Numbered from the stretch's first letter, positions 26,470 through 38,504 are shown. The stretch: DNA of 64,000 bases from Epiperipatus broadwayi (GCA_028023455.1 JAQFVV010012424.1:1346001-1410000); one strand, 5' to 3'. Notes: generated by a model from the sequence alone, not told the origin. Made by a program: numbers and translations.

Positions 26470-27540
26470 TGATGTTTTTAGTTCAAATTTATTGAACAAA
26501 TATACACTATCTTCTTGATTGGCTTGCTCTCTCTAGGAAAATACCCACTTACCTAATTGAAAAAAAAAGTTTTTGTTTGTTGGAAATTTCGAATTGATTA
26601 AATAAATCAGTAAATTGCTTTCTCGCACTCTGTTTCTCTCTCTTTCTTTCTTTTTTACAGTTTTTTCCCCTTGTGGGAGTATCCAAGTTTTTAAACGAAG
26701 ATTTGGAAATTCCCACTTATTAACTAAATCAATTACGTTTTTAAACAAAGGGATTACAATTTTACTTCTTACGTCTAATTATATTTTTATCTTAGAAATA
26801 ATTCGTTTTGAAAATAAGATTAAAAATGAAGTTTATATCTGAATTTTTTTAAATTTTTTTTTTGCATAAACGTTCCTTTATTCGTTTTTCAACTTTTGAA
26901 TTAAAGCAACGGATTTCAGTAATTAAATTTTGGTAATCTGTTTGTTATATAGGTATTTTTCCTCCATCCGATTAAATTTTGAAGATAATCCTTTTAAAAC
27001 TAAGAAAACATTTATAAATAATTAATATTGCTAAACTTAAAAAATAAAAAATGAAGTTTATTTAACTAATAAACTTTAAAGTATATTTTTACATTTTCAG
27101 TCTGTGACTATGTAATATTTCTAAATACATTAATTCACAAACACACATTTACTCACGTATATATTTAGTTATTTGTGCCTAATGGGTTTAATTTAAATTT
27201 CTTCCTGATTTTTAAAAAATCTTGACTGCTTAGTTCTATCGTAACGACATAATATATCGGTCTAGACTTTCTCTACAGCTATTATCATTATTAATATACA
27301 ACAAAAAGCACTAATAGTGCCTAATATTTAGGTATGAAATTAACATTTTTTTTAAATATTACAAAATTGTCAATTGCTGAAACAAATAATTAAACACAAA
27401 GGCCTACTACTCATAATTAGGAAGATAGTATTAAGTAGTTCTTGATGAAGCCGCTCACATTTGCCAAACTATACCAGAACAAATTAATCAATAAGTTTTA
27501 TTTTCTATATAAAACCGAAAACAAAGAAAAAAAATTACAA
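26470..27540. other. A+T-rich intergenic DNA, nothing recognised
   Basis: A pyrimidine-rich patch (ctctttctctctctttcttt) lies at about 26620-26660. The frames on both strands here match no family I recognise. Confidence 0.5.
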
Positions 27541-27850
27541 CATTGAAAACATAAAAATAATATTATTTATTTAAAAAATAAACATGAAATTAATCTATTA
27601 TATATATTTAAAATTAATCTATTATTATAACAGATAATGATTGAAAAACAAATATGTTTAAAAACATGAAAGTATTTTATTTTAAAAATGAGACCACAGG
27701 ACTCCATGGAAAATTAACATGCTGTAATTGTAAATATATTTGAAAACATAAAAATAATATCATTTATTTAGAAAATAAATATGAAATCAATCTATTTTTA
27801 CAAGAGACATTGAGTGAAAAACAATTCGATGTTTGAAAACATTAAAATAA
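27541..27850. repeat. Direct tandem duplication, about 190-bp spacing
   Basis: GAAAACATAAAAATAATATT...TTTATTT.AAAATAAA.ATGAAAT.AATCTATT occurs at 27544 and again at 27732. The following 'gattgaaaaacaa..atgttt-aaaac' (27640) is likewise repeated at about 27812. No coding content. Confidence 0.65.
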
Positions 27851-28386
27851 AATAATGTTGAAAACTGTTCTGAATTAATTAGCATCACCCAATACTGCAT
27901 TATGAATTTAATAATGATCAAAGCCTACCTACAGTTTTTTTAAATGCATGTGTTTACCTTTATATATATTAATTTTTCTCACTTTGTGGATTTAAAACTA
28001 TTTTGCCTTTGCATTTAATGCTATCAATTACTGCAGACATCTTTTTGTATTAAATTTTTTTATAGAATTATTGCTATCAATTACTGTCAAATTTATTATG
28101 GATTTCATTTTTTTCCTTTTCACGGAATTAATTTTTTTTTCTATATTTGCACTTATAGCCATTAATTAATAAATTGAAACTGATATTCTTTTGAATTTTA
28201 ATTTTTTATAAAATTATTGCCATTAATCAGTTTTTTATAAAATTTTGTTTGCTCTCATTGTTAATTTAATTTCTTCTCAAAGGTTTATATAATAAATAAA
28301 TTTTATTTTCATGTTTACCAATATATTGTTTGTTTAACCATTATTGCCTATTCATGAAATATATTAATTTTAAGCCAATAAACATA
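27851..28386. other. A+T-rich DNA, nothing recognised
   Basis: Only short degenerate repeats of ttttataaaattattgcnatnaat at 28060-28240. Confidence 0.45.
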
Positions 28387-28590
28387 ACATGACGATCACC
28401 TCTTATGCTTGTGTATAACTGATGTTAAAACAGGCAACACTCACTATACGTATTGCCACACACAGCAAGCTAAAGTAATCAATGGATGAGTAGGCACTAG
28501 ATGGGGATTTTATGCACAAACCTTCTGGAATACATTGATTACTCTAGCTTGCTGTGTGTGGCAATACGTATAGTGAGTTTTGCCTGTTTT
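28387..28590. repeat. Palindrome, foldback family P, copy 2
   Basis: The arms AAAACAGGCAACACTCACTA...GCCACACACAGCAAGCTA and TAGCTTGCTGTGTGTGGC...TAGTGAGTTTTGCCTGTTTT are reverse complements of about 60 bp. The centre (gatgagtaggcactagatgg, gcacaaaccttctgga) matches part of the arm of the 20.8-kb palindrome. The preceding TCACCTCTTATGCTTGTGTA is shared with the half copy at 30.5 kb. Confidence 0.82.
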
Positions 28591-29898
28591 AATATATTAA
28601 TTTCAGGTTTATTTTCTAAAAGTTTTCCTTCTTTTCAAATATATCACTTTTTTAAAATATTGTTTTTGATTTTTTATCAAAAAAAAGACCTCAAGTAGTT
28701 TATTCTGGTATATGTGATGTGATGCAATGTGGCTTCTCCTTTATCAGAGTTCAGAATCTTTCAGCCACTATATTTTCCCCACATTCTTCTCTATCCTGCT
28801 CCATCCCATTTCCACAACATAATCTTTATCAACTCTGTAGCCTTTATATCTAAATCCCCTTTATCTTTCTTCAAACTCAGCATAAAAACAAAGAACCCAC
28901 TTTCTGTATAATCACTTTGTTTATATTTATTCTTCTACAGTTTCATTATTTGCACCCTTTTTGCTTGTAGGCATTTACATTCAATTAACAGATGCCTAAT
29001 ATTTTCCATGCCTTCCTTACATAACTTGCAGACTCTTCTTGCTATTATCATAAATTAACTTGCACTCAATATTCTGTTTACTTTTATATATAATTTGATA
29101 AGTGCATAGTGACTCCACCAACGAGTAAAATATATATGCAAATGTACCAATGTTATTTAGTTTACCAGAGAATGCATATAAGATACACACATTTAGTAAA
29201 GGCACACATCTGACTATGAACAATACATAATTTTATAATATATATTGCAACGATCAACAATGCATTATGGATGTTCAATATATGATTATACCTTAAATGA
29301 TTATACCTTAAATATAGCAATACCTATGTTGACAGTGTGAAGTAAGAACAACACTAAATAAATGATGTATGTACTCTATACTTCAGGGTTGAATTTATGA
29401 TCTATCATGAAAATCAGGATGCCATATCTGATGAATACCAAGAGAAATTTTTCTATAATTATGCCTTCTATAATAATATGATTTTTCACAACTTTCTTCA
29501 TAATATTTTAACCTTTATGTTAATCCTTTATATACTCCATGATTAATCTAACCAATATATAACTCTTGATTTATAATACCTAGCCAAATTTCTGGATTTA
29601 ATAGACTATGGACATGGTATTTTGTCATGACAATTTTTATATGTAAACAAGTTGAAATCTCACAATATTTAAGTAGATGATAAGAAACAATAATTTATAT
29701 CCATATATTAGTAATAACATAATTTTCAATTTATACAATTCTTATTTCCATTCTAAAAAAACAACATGATTTTTTAAAATTAATATTTAGAAAGCATAAA
29801 ATGAGGCATTATATTTAATAAAAGCTACTCTAATCCTTTTAAATTCTATTATTGTAATTTAAATTGTATACCTATTTAAATAAATATAATTTGATCAT
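28591..29898. other. Intergenic DNA, nothing recognised
   Basis: A slightly less A+T-rich stretch at 28.7-29.05 kb has frames on both strands, without a motif I can assign. Confidence 0.45.
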
Positions 29899-30127
29899 CT
29901 TCAAACACTTTTTAGCAAAAATGTTTTATTGTATATAGACATCCAATCTGAATTTTCAACTGATTTGCAATCTTTCTTAGAACTATGATACAATGACAAA
30001 TAAAATAAATAACTATATAAATAATACATTATGTCATAGCTTTGAGGAAGACTGCAGGGCAGTTGAATAATCGGATTGTGTGTGTATGTGTATACAATAA
30101 AAATGTTTGGCTAAAAAGTGTTTGAAG
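29899..30127. repeat. Inverted repeat with Penelope-type hammerhead-like ends
   Basis: The left arm CTTCAAACACTTTTTAGC and right arm GCTAAAAAGTGTTTGAAG are perfect at the outside and diverge inward over about 90 bp. The right arm contains TTTGAGGA, the hairpin ACTGC-AGG-GCAGT and TGAAT (30041-30075). The left arm, read on the minus strand, has AGATTGCAAATCAGTTGAAA. Both resemble the terminal hammerhead region of Penelope-like elements. Confidence 0.6.
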
Positions 30128-30475
30128 TAAGGTGGACAAATAGTATTTATATAAATTATTACAGTTTTTTTAAATAACTAATTCCTAATCTTACTATTCT
30201 TTTTAAATATTATTAATACACAATATTATTCTTGAATAGTCAGATTTCTAAATTATATTTTAATAGATGTTTCACTAATGTGTATAAAATGACAAATGCA
30301 TAACAAACTATAACATTCATAAATCCTTGAAAAATACAAAGGTTATAACCAATGAAATGCTAAAAATATTAATTATATAAACTATAGCATATAATATAAT
30401 GATATCATATAATCAAACACTGACTGTTGTAACAATATCTCATATTTTTAATACATCTATAAGACTTCACATAAT

Positions 30476-30590
30476 AAAACAGGCAAAACTCACTATATAT
30501 ATTGCCACACAACAACAACAACAGTTATACACAAGCATAAGAGGAGGTGGTCATGTGATGTTACTTCACATAATAATGACTCCTAGATAT
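30476..30590 (+). repeat. Foldback family P, half copy
   Basis: AAAACAGGCAAAACTCACTA...TATTGCCACAC, a short CAA run, then GTTATACACAAGCATAAGAG and GGTCATGTGATGTTAC. Both blocks match the flanks and arms of the 28.4-kb and 20.8-kb palindromes, but no inverted partner is present. Confidence 0.65.
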
Positions 30591-31450
30591 ATATACTTTA
30601 TTTACTTAATCACATTTACATTACTGCCATCACATATACATATATACTTCTAGTGTAAATATTTGTAAACATATCACTTTGTTAAACTAATAATTATTCA
30701 AAGAGATAGTCAATTTTTAGATCCTATCTCTTACAAAAAACTATGCTTCTTAATCATTCCTATTTTTAAAGAATATACAATACTAACAATATAGAAAATA
30801 AACTAGCTATAAATAAAAATTCATAAATAACTACATACAAAAAAGTTTGTACATATAAATGCATGTATTATGAATGTTGATTAATGTAAGGAAATAAATC
30901 TTTATGCAACAAAATACCTGATTATAATTGCAAGAGTAAACAATTTATCCACTTCATTTGAAATTAAAATGATTATAGCATTGTTTTTTTTTTTTTTTTA
31001 ATTCTTAGATAGTTCTCTATCTATCTATATTTTGGGTTATCTATTTGTATATGAATTTGAATGTCTATGCCATACATTGTATTAATTTATAGTACAATGC
31101 ATCTATTGTTATGTGATTATTGTACTATCTAAATTTTAGAATTATATTATAAACTTTTATTTTACTTTCCTAATTGTTCATATTTAAAAGGAGACAACTG
31201 GTAAGGATAAATTTTTTGCTTCTCCCTTTTTTTTTGTAAATCTTTTATTTTTTAAAAAAGAAAAATTAATAAGGAGCATCAAATAATTTATCTTCTAATC
31301 TCTTTTAAATCAAGAATAAATATTATAATAAATTAAATTGCAGGGAAAATCAAATCATTACTTTTAACTTGGGTATAATTTTTTTACAATAATATGAAAA
31401 AAATATATGCACGATTAGCTATTAATATTAATAACACACATATATATATA
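30591..31450. other. A+T-rich intergenic DNA, nothing recognised
   Basis: A poly(T) run at 30985-31000 and a short (CTAT)n patch at 31016-31030. No gene-like signal. Confidence 0.5.
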
Positions 31451-31454
31451 TATA

Positions 31455-31745
31455 AATGTAAATACATAAAACCAGTGAACATGTAAACAAAAACAATATC
31501 AATAACAATCGACAATCTTAATATATATATATATGAGCACTTATTGCATATATGTGTGGAGATGATAATCTGGACCAATTGATGATTGTTTGTTTAGCAT
31601 GAAATACGAATATTGGTGATTATTTATCTTCTCGACATATATGTGTTCAAGTGTATCAGTGATATGAGATAAAGTGGTGAGTAGTGGGTGGTGTGAAAGT
31701 CTGTGCTCATATACCCTATATATTACATATATTGATACAGGTATA
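31455..31745 (+). mobile_element. Hammerhead-bearing element, copy 5, with part of the 100-bp repeat upstream
   Basis: A partial 100-bp repeat (ACCAGTGAACATGTAAAC...CAATATCAATAACAATC) leads, via a (TA)n run, into the element: GATGATAATCTGGACCAATT, hammerhead centre 31567-31621, and the end GTGAAAGTCTGTGCTCATA-TACCC. The first core box is TTGATGA, although GAAA is intact. Confidence 0.7.
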
Positions 31746-32435
31746 TAATAAGCCTGTATTTCAGTTATTGGGATTAGAGTAAATGTGCTAAAAAATTTAT
31801 AAAATAATAACTATAAATAATATTTTTTTTTTTGCAAATAATTCAAATAACTTATGTCATACTATATTTTCTTTGCAGAAATTCTTGCAGTAGCTTCTTG
31901 TGAGGTTGCTATAGTTTATGCTTTAGGATTTCCCTCATAGGTATGTGCATGTACATGTCGGAAACAAAACTAGAATATCCACTTATACATTATCTAGAGA
32001 AAGTTGGACTTTCTTTTTTTCTAGCTTTCAATTTTGCATATTACATTTTTTTTATAAGCATTTACTTGTCATCATAATATTCCTAATTGCATTAAGAATT
32101 GAAACTTCTTTTAGCAAAATGTATTCAAATTATAATTACAGGTTCCAAGCTAATTTCATGCAATTAGTGGTGCCACTTAGCTTTTAACTATTGAAGATCA
32201 TGGTCGCTTCTACGATGTCCATCTTCAAAGAGAATCCATCCAAAGAAACATACACATTTGTATATATTCTGTGATTTCATCTGGTTTTTCTGAGTCTTAG
32301 ATAACCCATAATTACATTTAAGCTTTATTTTTCTGTAATTACCTTCTCAACTAATTTTTTTTATAACATAAACCACTGATTCTACTTTTACCTATTCATT
32401 TAAAACATTGTACAGGTTTAAACCTGCATTTATAT
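31746..32435. other. Intergenic DNA, nothing recognised
   Basis: The 80-codon frame at 31945-32187 has no recognisable motif. Confidence 0.4.
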
Positions 32436-32830
32436 CTGTAATATATGCGGGATTCGAACCCAGACTTTCACATGATCCATTACTCTCAGTGCCATCTGTT
32501 ATTGCTGACCCACCTGATCACGCACATGTTGAAAAGATAAACAATCAACAATAAATGTATTTCATGCTAAACCAGCAATCATCAGTTGAGTTGGAATAGT
32601 TTGAAGCCTGTCCATTAAAGTATGAAGATTGGCTATCTTAATATAAAGCGGAGCACTGATTATATATATGTGTGAGAATAGTAATCTAGAACAACTGATG
32701 ATTGCTGGTTTAGCATGAAATACGGAAATTGGTGATTGTTTATCTTTTCAACATGTGTGTGATCAGGTGGGTCAGCAATATAAGATGGCACTGAGAGTAG
32801 TGGGTTGTGTGAAAGTCTCAGTTCTATTCA
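32436..32830. mobile_element. Hammerhead-bearing element, copy 6, inverted dimer
   Basis: The left half is minus-oriented: end block GGGATTCGAACCCAGACTTTC at 32450-32470, hammerhead centre about 32545-32600 with CTGATGA and GAAA both intact. The right half is plus-oriented: centre 32683-32737 with CTGATGA and GAAA intact, and a decayed cleavage-site region. Between them lies TTTGAAGCCTGTCCATTAAA and CTTAATATAAA, the usual leading part of the family. The end reads GGGTTCGAATCCCGC on the minus strand, very close to a tRNA T-arm/box B. Confidence 0.78.
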
Positions 32831-33285
32831 TTTAAAGAAATATATTACTATTTTTCATCAAAAGCTCAACTATATAAAAATATATAATATACAATTTAAT
32901 ATTTTTTCCTATTTTTTTAAAACTAAAACATAGATGCTTTAATTATCTAATCTATTTTTTAACATATATTTTCTAATTAATCTATTTCATTTAGTTATGT
33001 TTTTGTTAAAAAAAATAGTCTGTCCTAATTTTGTTATGTTATAATTGAAATAATGTGACATTAAATGAGTTAATCCAACATACATTCTTTCAATTATACT
33101 TTAAGTACATTTTTTTAAAATTCTAAATCTTTCAATTACTGATTATAGAATTACCTTGTTACATTACTTTTTTGTATATTATATATTAGAGACAAAGCAT
33201 CCATATTGAATGGAATGAGTGCTTCCATAGAAAAATTCACTAAAACTTTCAAAAGCCTTAATTAAAATTCAATTTTAAAAATTCA
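32831..33285. other. A+T-rich DNA, nothing recognised
   Basis: No motif or structured repeat was seen. Confidence 0.5.
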
Positions 33286-33720
33286 CTTTAAATTTTTTTT
33301 ACCAACAGTTGAATTGTTTTTATATACACAAAAAAAAAAAAGAATTTGACTACTGCATTCTCAGTTGATTATAAGAAATTCAAACAATGCTAAGATCTAA
33401 TTTATAGTTAAAACTTTTAAGAATGTTAAAATATTTGGAAAATAAAAAATATAGTGGTAATGTATTATCTATATTTAAACTAATCACAATCTGATTAGAA
33501 TGAGCAATTTAAATTCATTATTTTTGTATGGAATTACTGTTGACTTTCAATTTTTTTACCAACAGTTGAAATGTTTTTATATATGCAAAGAATAAATTTG
33601 ACTAACACATTCTCGGTTGATTATAAGAAGTTCAAACAATGCTAAGATCTAATTTATGGTTAAAACTTTTAAGAATGTTAAAAGGATTTGGAAAATAAAA
33701 ATATATTGATAATTTATTCT
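33286..33720. repeat. Tandem duplication, two copies about 255 bp apart
   Basis: ACCAACAGTTGAATTGTTTT, TCTCAGTTGATTATAAGAA and CAATGCTAAGATCTAATTTA at 33301-33400 recur at 33557-33650 with few changes and the same order. Non-coding. Confidence 0.8.
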
Positions 33721-33904
33721 CTGAATTACAGATAAGAGTTTTCAGATTTTTTTAGATGTGTGTAATATATGTATATTAGGTGCTATGACATAAAAATTGT
33801 GGCAAGTGAAATAAAAACATTATAAAAAAGAGAAGTGTGCTTCCATTTCTAAATAAGTCATCCTTTGTCACTGTTATATATGTATATATTGTCTATATTA
33901 AACT

Positions 33905-34230
33905 TAATGTAATTATAAGGGACTTGAACTTGAACTTTTAAGATCTCTTCATCTATCCAATCTATCTTATACAACAGATGCATGTGTAAAAGATAAATTA
34001 TCTCCAATAGAAGTATTTTGTGATGAACCAGCACTCATCATAAGTGTGGGAGATAGTGACATGGACCAATTGATGAGCACCGGTTCAGCATGAAATACTT
34101 ATATTGGAGATCATTTACCTTTTACACATGTATGTGGTCATGTGTATCATTTTGTATAAGATAGATTGGATAGATGTAGGGAGCTTGAAAGTTTGAGTTC
34201 AAGTCCTTTATAATTGTATATATATTCAAA
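33905..34230. mobile_element. Hammerhead-bearing element, copy 7, inverted dimer
   Basis: The left end TAATTATAAGGGACTTGAAC and right end GTTCAAGTCCTTTATAATTG are inverted repeats. The right half has a near-complete hammerhead centre at 34058-34112: GGA bulge, CCAA/TTGG, TTGATGA, the GCACCG-GTT-CAGCAT hairpin with one mismatch region, GAAA, and AUA-type closing. The first core position is T instead of C. The left half keeps only the GTATTTTGTGATGAACCAGC part. Confidence 0.78.
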
Positions 34231-34234
34231 TTTT

Positions 34235-34690
34235 AAATTCTTCAGATATTAATAATAAACACTAACCTATTACAGTATTATTTTAAATATAAATTATATT
34301 ATTTTTTTGTTTAATATCCTTTAAAGTATTTCAAAGTTATTGTTATTATTCTGCCTCTCATCTATTTCTAATCAACTTTGATGTGGCCATGGAATAGATA
34401 TGACATATTATTACTAGAATCATTTGTATTTACATATTTCATTATTTTATCTAATATTGACAAGCAGTAAATTGAAAAAAAAATTAAATGTCAATAGTTA
34501 AAATATAGTTTAAAAGAAGAAATATGATCAATTTAAGATCTTCGCACTCTTATTTCAAAGTGCTTTAGATTGGTCAATAGTCCATTTTTATCTTTTCAAA
34601 GACTCTACTTTGTGCTTTGGATTGAGAGTATTTCACATGTTCAATAAATCGGTATTGAGTTGTTAATCTAACTAATATATATATATATAT
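34235..34690. other. A+T-rich DNA, nothing recognised
   Basis: Ends in a (TA)n run that borders the large foldback at 34.69 kb. Confidence 0.5.
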
Positions 34691-34692
34691 AT

Positions 34693-35440
34693 AATTATAT
34701 AATTGAATATATATAAATACTGTATTCAGATATATTTAAAAAAATTCATCCACTTAGGAGCTCTTGCGACTTTTATCGTAGTCTTTGTCAACTAACACAT
34801 TGAAAGGCTAACCTTCCCACAATTCTGTGACCTTAACATTTTCTTCCTGCCTGTTAATTAAGTCATGTTTGTATTTGTATATTAGCATAACTTTTTTTAT
34901 TTTTATTTTTGTTATTTTTTTCAATTTGCAATATTTTAACGTTGTTGTAATTGAAATTAAAACCACAAATACAAGAATTATTATGGTATTTATAAATCAT
35001 CATTTATAAAATTGTATCATTTATAAATGGATATGTAGGTGTGATAGTGGATATAGATGAATTGAGATGTACATTGGAAAAAATAATTAAAGAGCAAAGA
35101 GTTCAGAAATTGAATCAAAATTGCAAAGTAGATAATAATTTTTCAGAATCCGTTTTTCATGACCATAATAATTCATATATTTATGGTTTTAATTTCAATT
35201 ACAACAATGTTAAAATATTGCAAATTGAAAAAAATAACAACAAAAGAAGCTATGCTAATATACAAATACAAACATGACTTAATTAATAGGCAGGCAGTAA
35301 ATGTTAAGATCACGGAGGTTAGTCTTTCAAAGTGTTGGTTGACAAAGACTATGAGGATAGTCAAAATCATTCCTAAGTGGATAAAATTTTTAAAATATAT
35401 CTGATTACTGTATTTATAAATATTCAATTATATAATTACA
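34693..35440. repeat. Large foldback element, about 300-bp arms
   Basis: The left arm (ttcatccacttaggag, tttgtcaactaacac, gtcatgtttgtatttgtata, ttgcaatattttaac) and right arm (gttaaaatattgcaa, tatacaaatacaaacatgac, gttggttgacaaag, cctaagtggataaaa) are reverse complements running to ATATAATTGAAT / ATTCAATTATAT at the ends. A spacer of about 160 bp (35000-35160) contains an open frame (35041-35277) that continues into the arm and matches nothing I know. Confidence 0.85.
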
Positions 35441-35514
35441 TATATTGCTTTGAAGAAATACAGACATCAAATTATAATATTATTATATTTAAATATATGT
35501 ATATTGGTACTAAA

Positions 35515-35735
35515 CTTAATATAATTAGAAGGGAATTAAACTCTGATTTTCAAGCTTCCTACAGATATCCGTTCCATCTTATACAACCAATACACATAAC
35601 CACATACATGTAAAAAAGATAAATGATCTCCAATATATGTATTTTATGATTAACTAGCACTCATCAGTTGATCCAGATTATCATCTCTTACACATACATA
35701 CAATCAGGGCTCAGTTTATATAATTGAGCAGAAAG
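35515..35735 (-). mobile_element. Hammerhead-bearing element, copy 8 (minus)
   Basis: The end block AGAAGGGAATTAAACTCTGA-TTTTCAAGC is at 35528-35556. The hammerhead centre is at 35625-35679 (minus strand) with CTGATGA intact, the stem I pair GGAGATC intact and a cleavage-type AUA triplet, but GAAA replaced by AAAA and stem II broken. The inner end stops after ATAATCAGGGCTCAGTTTAT, so it is truncated. Confidence 0.78.
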
Positions 35736-35968
35736 TATCTGAATCATCCAATGAATTATATAATTCAAGTAAACTTTTCAAAAGAAGATAATACCACTTG
35801 CCTCATAGCATTTGTTCTTATATATGCTTAGTTTATTTATATAATTTTAAATAATGAAGTGAATTCAATCTATTGATTATATATATTTATAGAATGAATG
35901 ATAAGAATCACCATTTAAATATTTAGAAGACTAAAGCCAAGATTTAGTTTACCCAACCTCAAAAAAAT

Positions 35969-36482
35969 GTTTAAAAAAATTACCATGTGTTAATTAATGT
36001 TAAAAATAAATAATAATTTTAGCCACATGTTATCTGTTCACTTCATGTTAAGTGTTCACTACTTGTTAACATTTGGACTTTATGTTGTGAATGGAATTTA
36101 TTAAAAATGTTTCAAATTTTTAAAATTAACATTCAGTTTAGAATATTTGTTAATATTTTTAAAGTTAATGAAGTAGCTATACGTGTTTGAGAAAATAATT
36201 TTGAGGGAAAAAAATGTAATCAGATACTTCAACCCTAAAAACTGTTTACATTTTTTTTCTTGAACATGTATAGCTTAAAATTTTAAAAAATATTAACAAA
36301 TGTATTCTAAAATAAATGTTAATTAAAAAAAAGTTGAATATATTTTTTAATAAATTCTATTCACAACATAATGTCCTAATGTTAACACATGATAAATACC
36401 GAATAGGAGGTAAACAGATAACACATGGCTAAAATTATTATTTTTTTAACATTCATTAACACATGGTAATTTTTTTAACATT
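35969..36482. repeat. Large palindrome, about 230-bp arms
   Basis: AAAAAAATTACCATGTGTTA...AGCCACATGTTATCTGTT at the left is matched by AACAGATAACACATGGCT...TAACACATGGTAATTTTTTT at the right. Pairing continues through TTAACAT..GGAC / GTCC..ATGTTAAC and TTCACAACATAA. The centre is near 36225. It abuts the Merlin-like remnant. Confidence 0.85.
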
Positions 36483-36519
36483 TCCTTTTTGCCTTATCAT
36501 TTTTCAAAATATAATTAAA

Positions 36520-36775
36520 ATTTGGAATCTTTCATCAGCAGAACAAGATGCAACGGAATATTTTCAAGATTACAAAATAGTTCCTGTTCGAAAAATGTGT
36601 GATAATGGGTGCAATATGATACTTTATGTGAAATGGAGATGCAATGGCAGTATCAGGGGCAAACATGTTCTAAGTACCTATATGTTTGGAAAGGAACATG
36701 GTTAGAAAACTCCAAAATATCATTTGTGAGTGCACTGAGATTAATTCACAGCTAGTATAGTGAATTTACATTTAA
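36520..36775 (+). pseudogene. Merlin / IS1595-type (ISXO2-like) transposase remnant
   Basis: SSAEQDATEYFQDYKIVPVR, then KMCDNGCNMILYVKWRCNGS and SIRGK read in one frame (36528-36670). After a frameshift, GTWLENSKISFVSALRLIHS follows (36694-36755). This is the N-terminal part of ISXO2-like transposases: a zinc-ribbon-like 'C..C..M.L...WRC....C..SIR.GTWFE.S' block followed by 'L.....LRLIY.W'. Known members catalyse cut-and-paste transposition (Merlin in eukaryotes, IS1595 in bacteria). The catalytic DDE part is not visible downstream. The second cysteine pair is incomplete and there is a frameshift, so it is a dead fragment. The ATG-led open frame over it starts in unrelated flank. Confidence 0.75.
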
Positions 36776-36779
36776 AAAA

Positions 36780-38500
36780 AAGTTTAACTATAATTTTTTG
36801 GACTTTTGTGTTTCATTTATTCTATCATTTTAATAAATAAAAAAAAGTAAATATTGAATACAATAACTTAGACTTAGCCATATTGTTTTTATCATGGGTT
36901 GGAATCTCTTGAAAATGTATTATTTAAAATAAAACAGCTGGCAAGCTTCTGACAGGCATACTACATAAGTACCAAAGTTATGTCTAATGCTAATATCTTT
37001 AAATGTAATATAAAGAAGGACTGATATAAAAATTTACAACGGTCTATTCAGAGAGACACTGATATATTGAATGTATGTAGTCATCAGCAGAGTGATGGAA
37101 TTTATAAGATATATCTGTGTGTGTAAGATTCCATAGTTAATGATAACACACAGTTATTTTGACTATATTAAATTACTATGCATATGATTAATAAGTTAAT
37201 TCATGCAATTGCGAATTAAAATAGACTTTAGAGATTACAATTGGCAAACGAATAAATATTGTTAATTAAAATATCTGGCAGGTATTGAAAGAATAACTCT
37301 GGGATATAGTACTAGCAATTTATCAATTCCCCATTTTTAAGTGTAAAAATGGTTGTCTCTAATTCCAATAAAATAATCAATTATAAAATGGCTTTATTGC
37401 TCAGAGCGCTGGAAAATTCCAGTAATGGAATCGATTCAAGGATTTTATGGTTCAGAGTTCAATACTTTACAGCTTGCACTACATAGAGCTCTAAAACCAA
37501 TTAATATATAAATACATCAATTCAGCAATCAGAGTTTGAAAATAAAATTGCATAATCTTCAAGTTAAGATAGTAGTACTATTTGCTGCTTTATGTAATTA
37601 CTATTGCAATAAAATTTCGCAACTATTCAAAAACTGATTATCGATTCTCTGCTGTCCTTCTTTAATGAAGACAGAGAAAAGTTTGTTCTCCTTATACAAA
37701 TCACGTGTAAATATTCCGTCTTTTTGATACATCATATTCCTTATAAAGAGAAACTAAAATATTATTTATTAAACGCGTACACTAATTTTTGATTTTTTTT
37801 TTAAATTACTAGTTATTTACCAAGGATGAAAGCATACTTTTATCTCAAAAACATGAGTTCAATTCCCAAAATGGACATTTACAATCATAAACGTTACACA
37901 TAACCGATCGAGCACGACTATAAAACTTTGATAACTTATTATACTATTAAACAAATAAGAAAAAAAAATCCCTCAAACTTCAAAATGATTAAACACGAAG
38001 TAATTTTTATGACTGAAAATGTTACATAAATATGAAACCAAAATGAAATTATCAAATTTATGAAATAACTTTTCTGGCTGAAAATTACGTTGGCTTGAAT
38101 AATTATATACTTGTTTTAACAATTAAATGTGTTTAGGCCTAAAATCGATATATGACGGTTATATGAGTAATAGAACTTCACATTCGTACTTTAATCTTCC
38201 TTTTCTTTATACCTAATCATTTTAACGTAATTGCTTTTTTCCCATTTAATGGTTGAAGGCGCCGCTGTTTAATATTACAAATGATAGAATTCTCATCGAC
38301 TTGATCTAAGTCTCAAATCAATCATTTGATTTAGTCATGAACTTATCTTTTAAAAACTCATAAATTTGCAGAAAACTACCGAGAAATAGCTCAACTAATA
38401 TATTAAAATCGTAGCAATTATGTAATCAGCGTGAATATGTATAGCTGTGTACTTATATATATATATATAGTGATACGATAGCAGCTCTATAGGCTATTAT
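36780..38500. other. Intergenic DNA, nothing recognised
   Basis: There are box-B-like triplets (gagttcaat) near 37455 and 37860 without matching tRNA arms, so I call no RNA gene. No coding motif was seen. Confidence 0.45.
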
Positions 38501-38504
38501 AAGC

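Noticed and set aside
31945-32187. 80-codon frame with hydrophobic segments
   Set aside because: A+T-rich codons (F, I, L, Y) give apparent membrane segments by composition alone; no start context or splice support.
35041-35277. 78-codon frame in the loop of the large foldback
   Set aside because: It continues into the inverted arm and matches no family; probably chance.
37440-37880. Box-B-like sequences (gagttcaat) suggesting tRNA genes
   Set aside because: No acceptor, D or anticodon stems could be paired around them.
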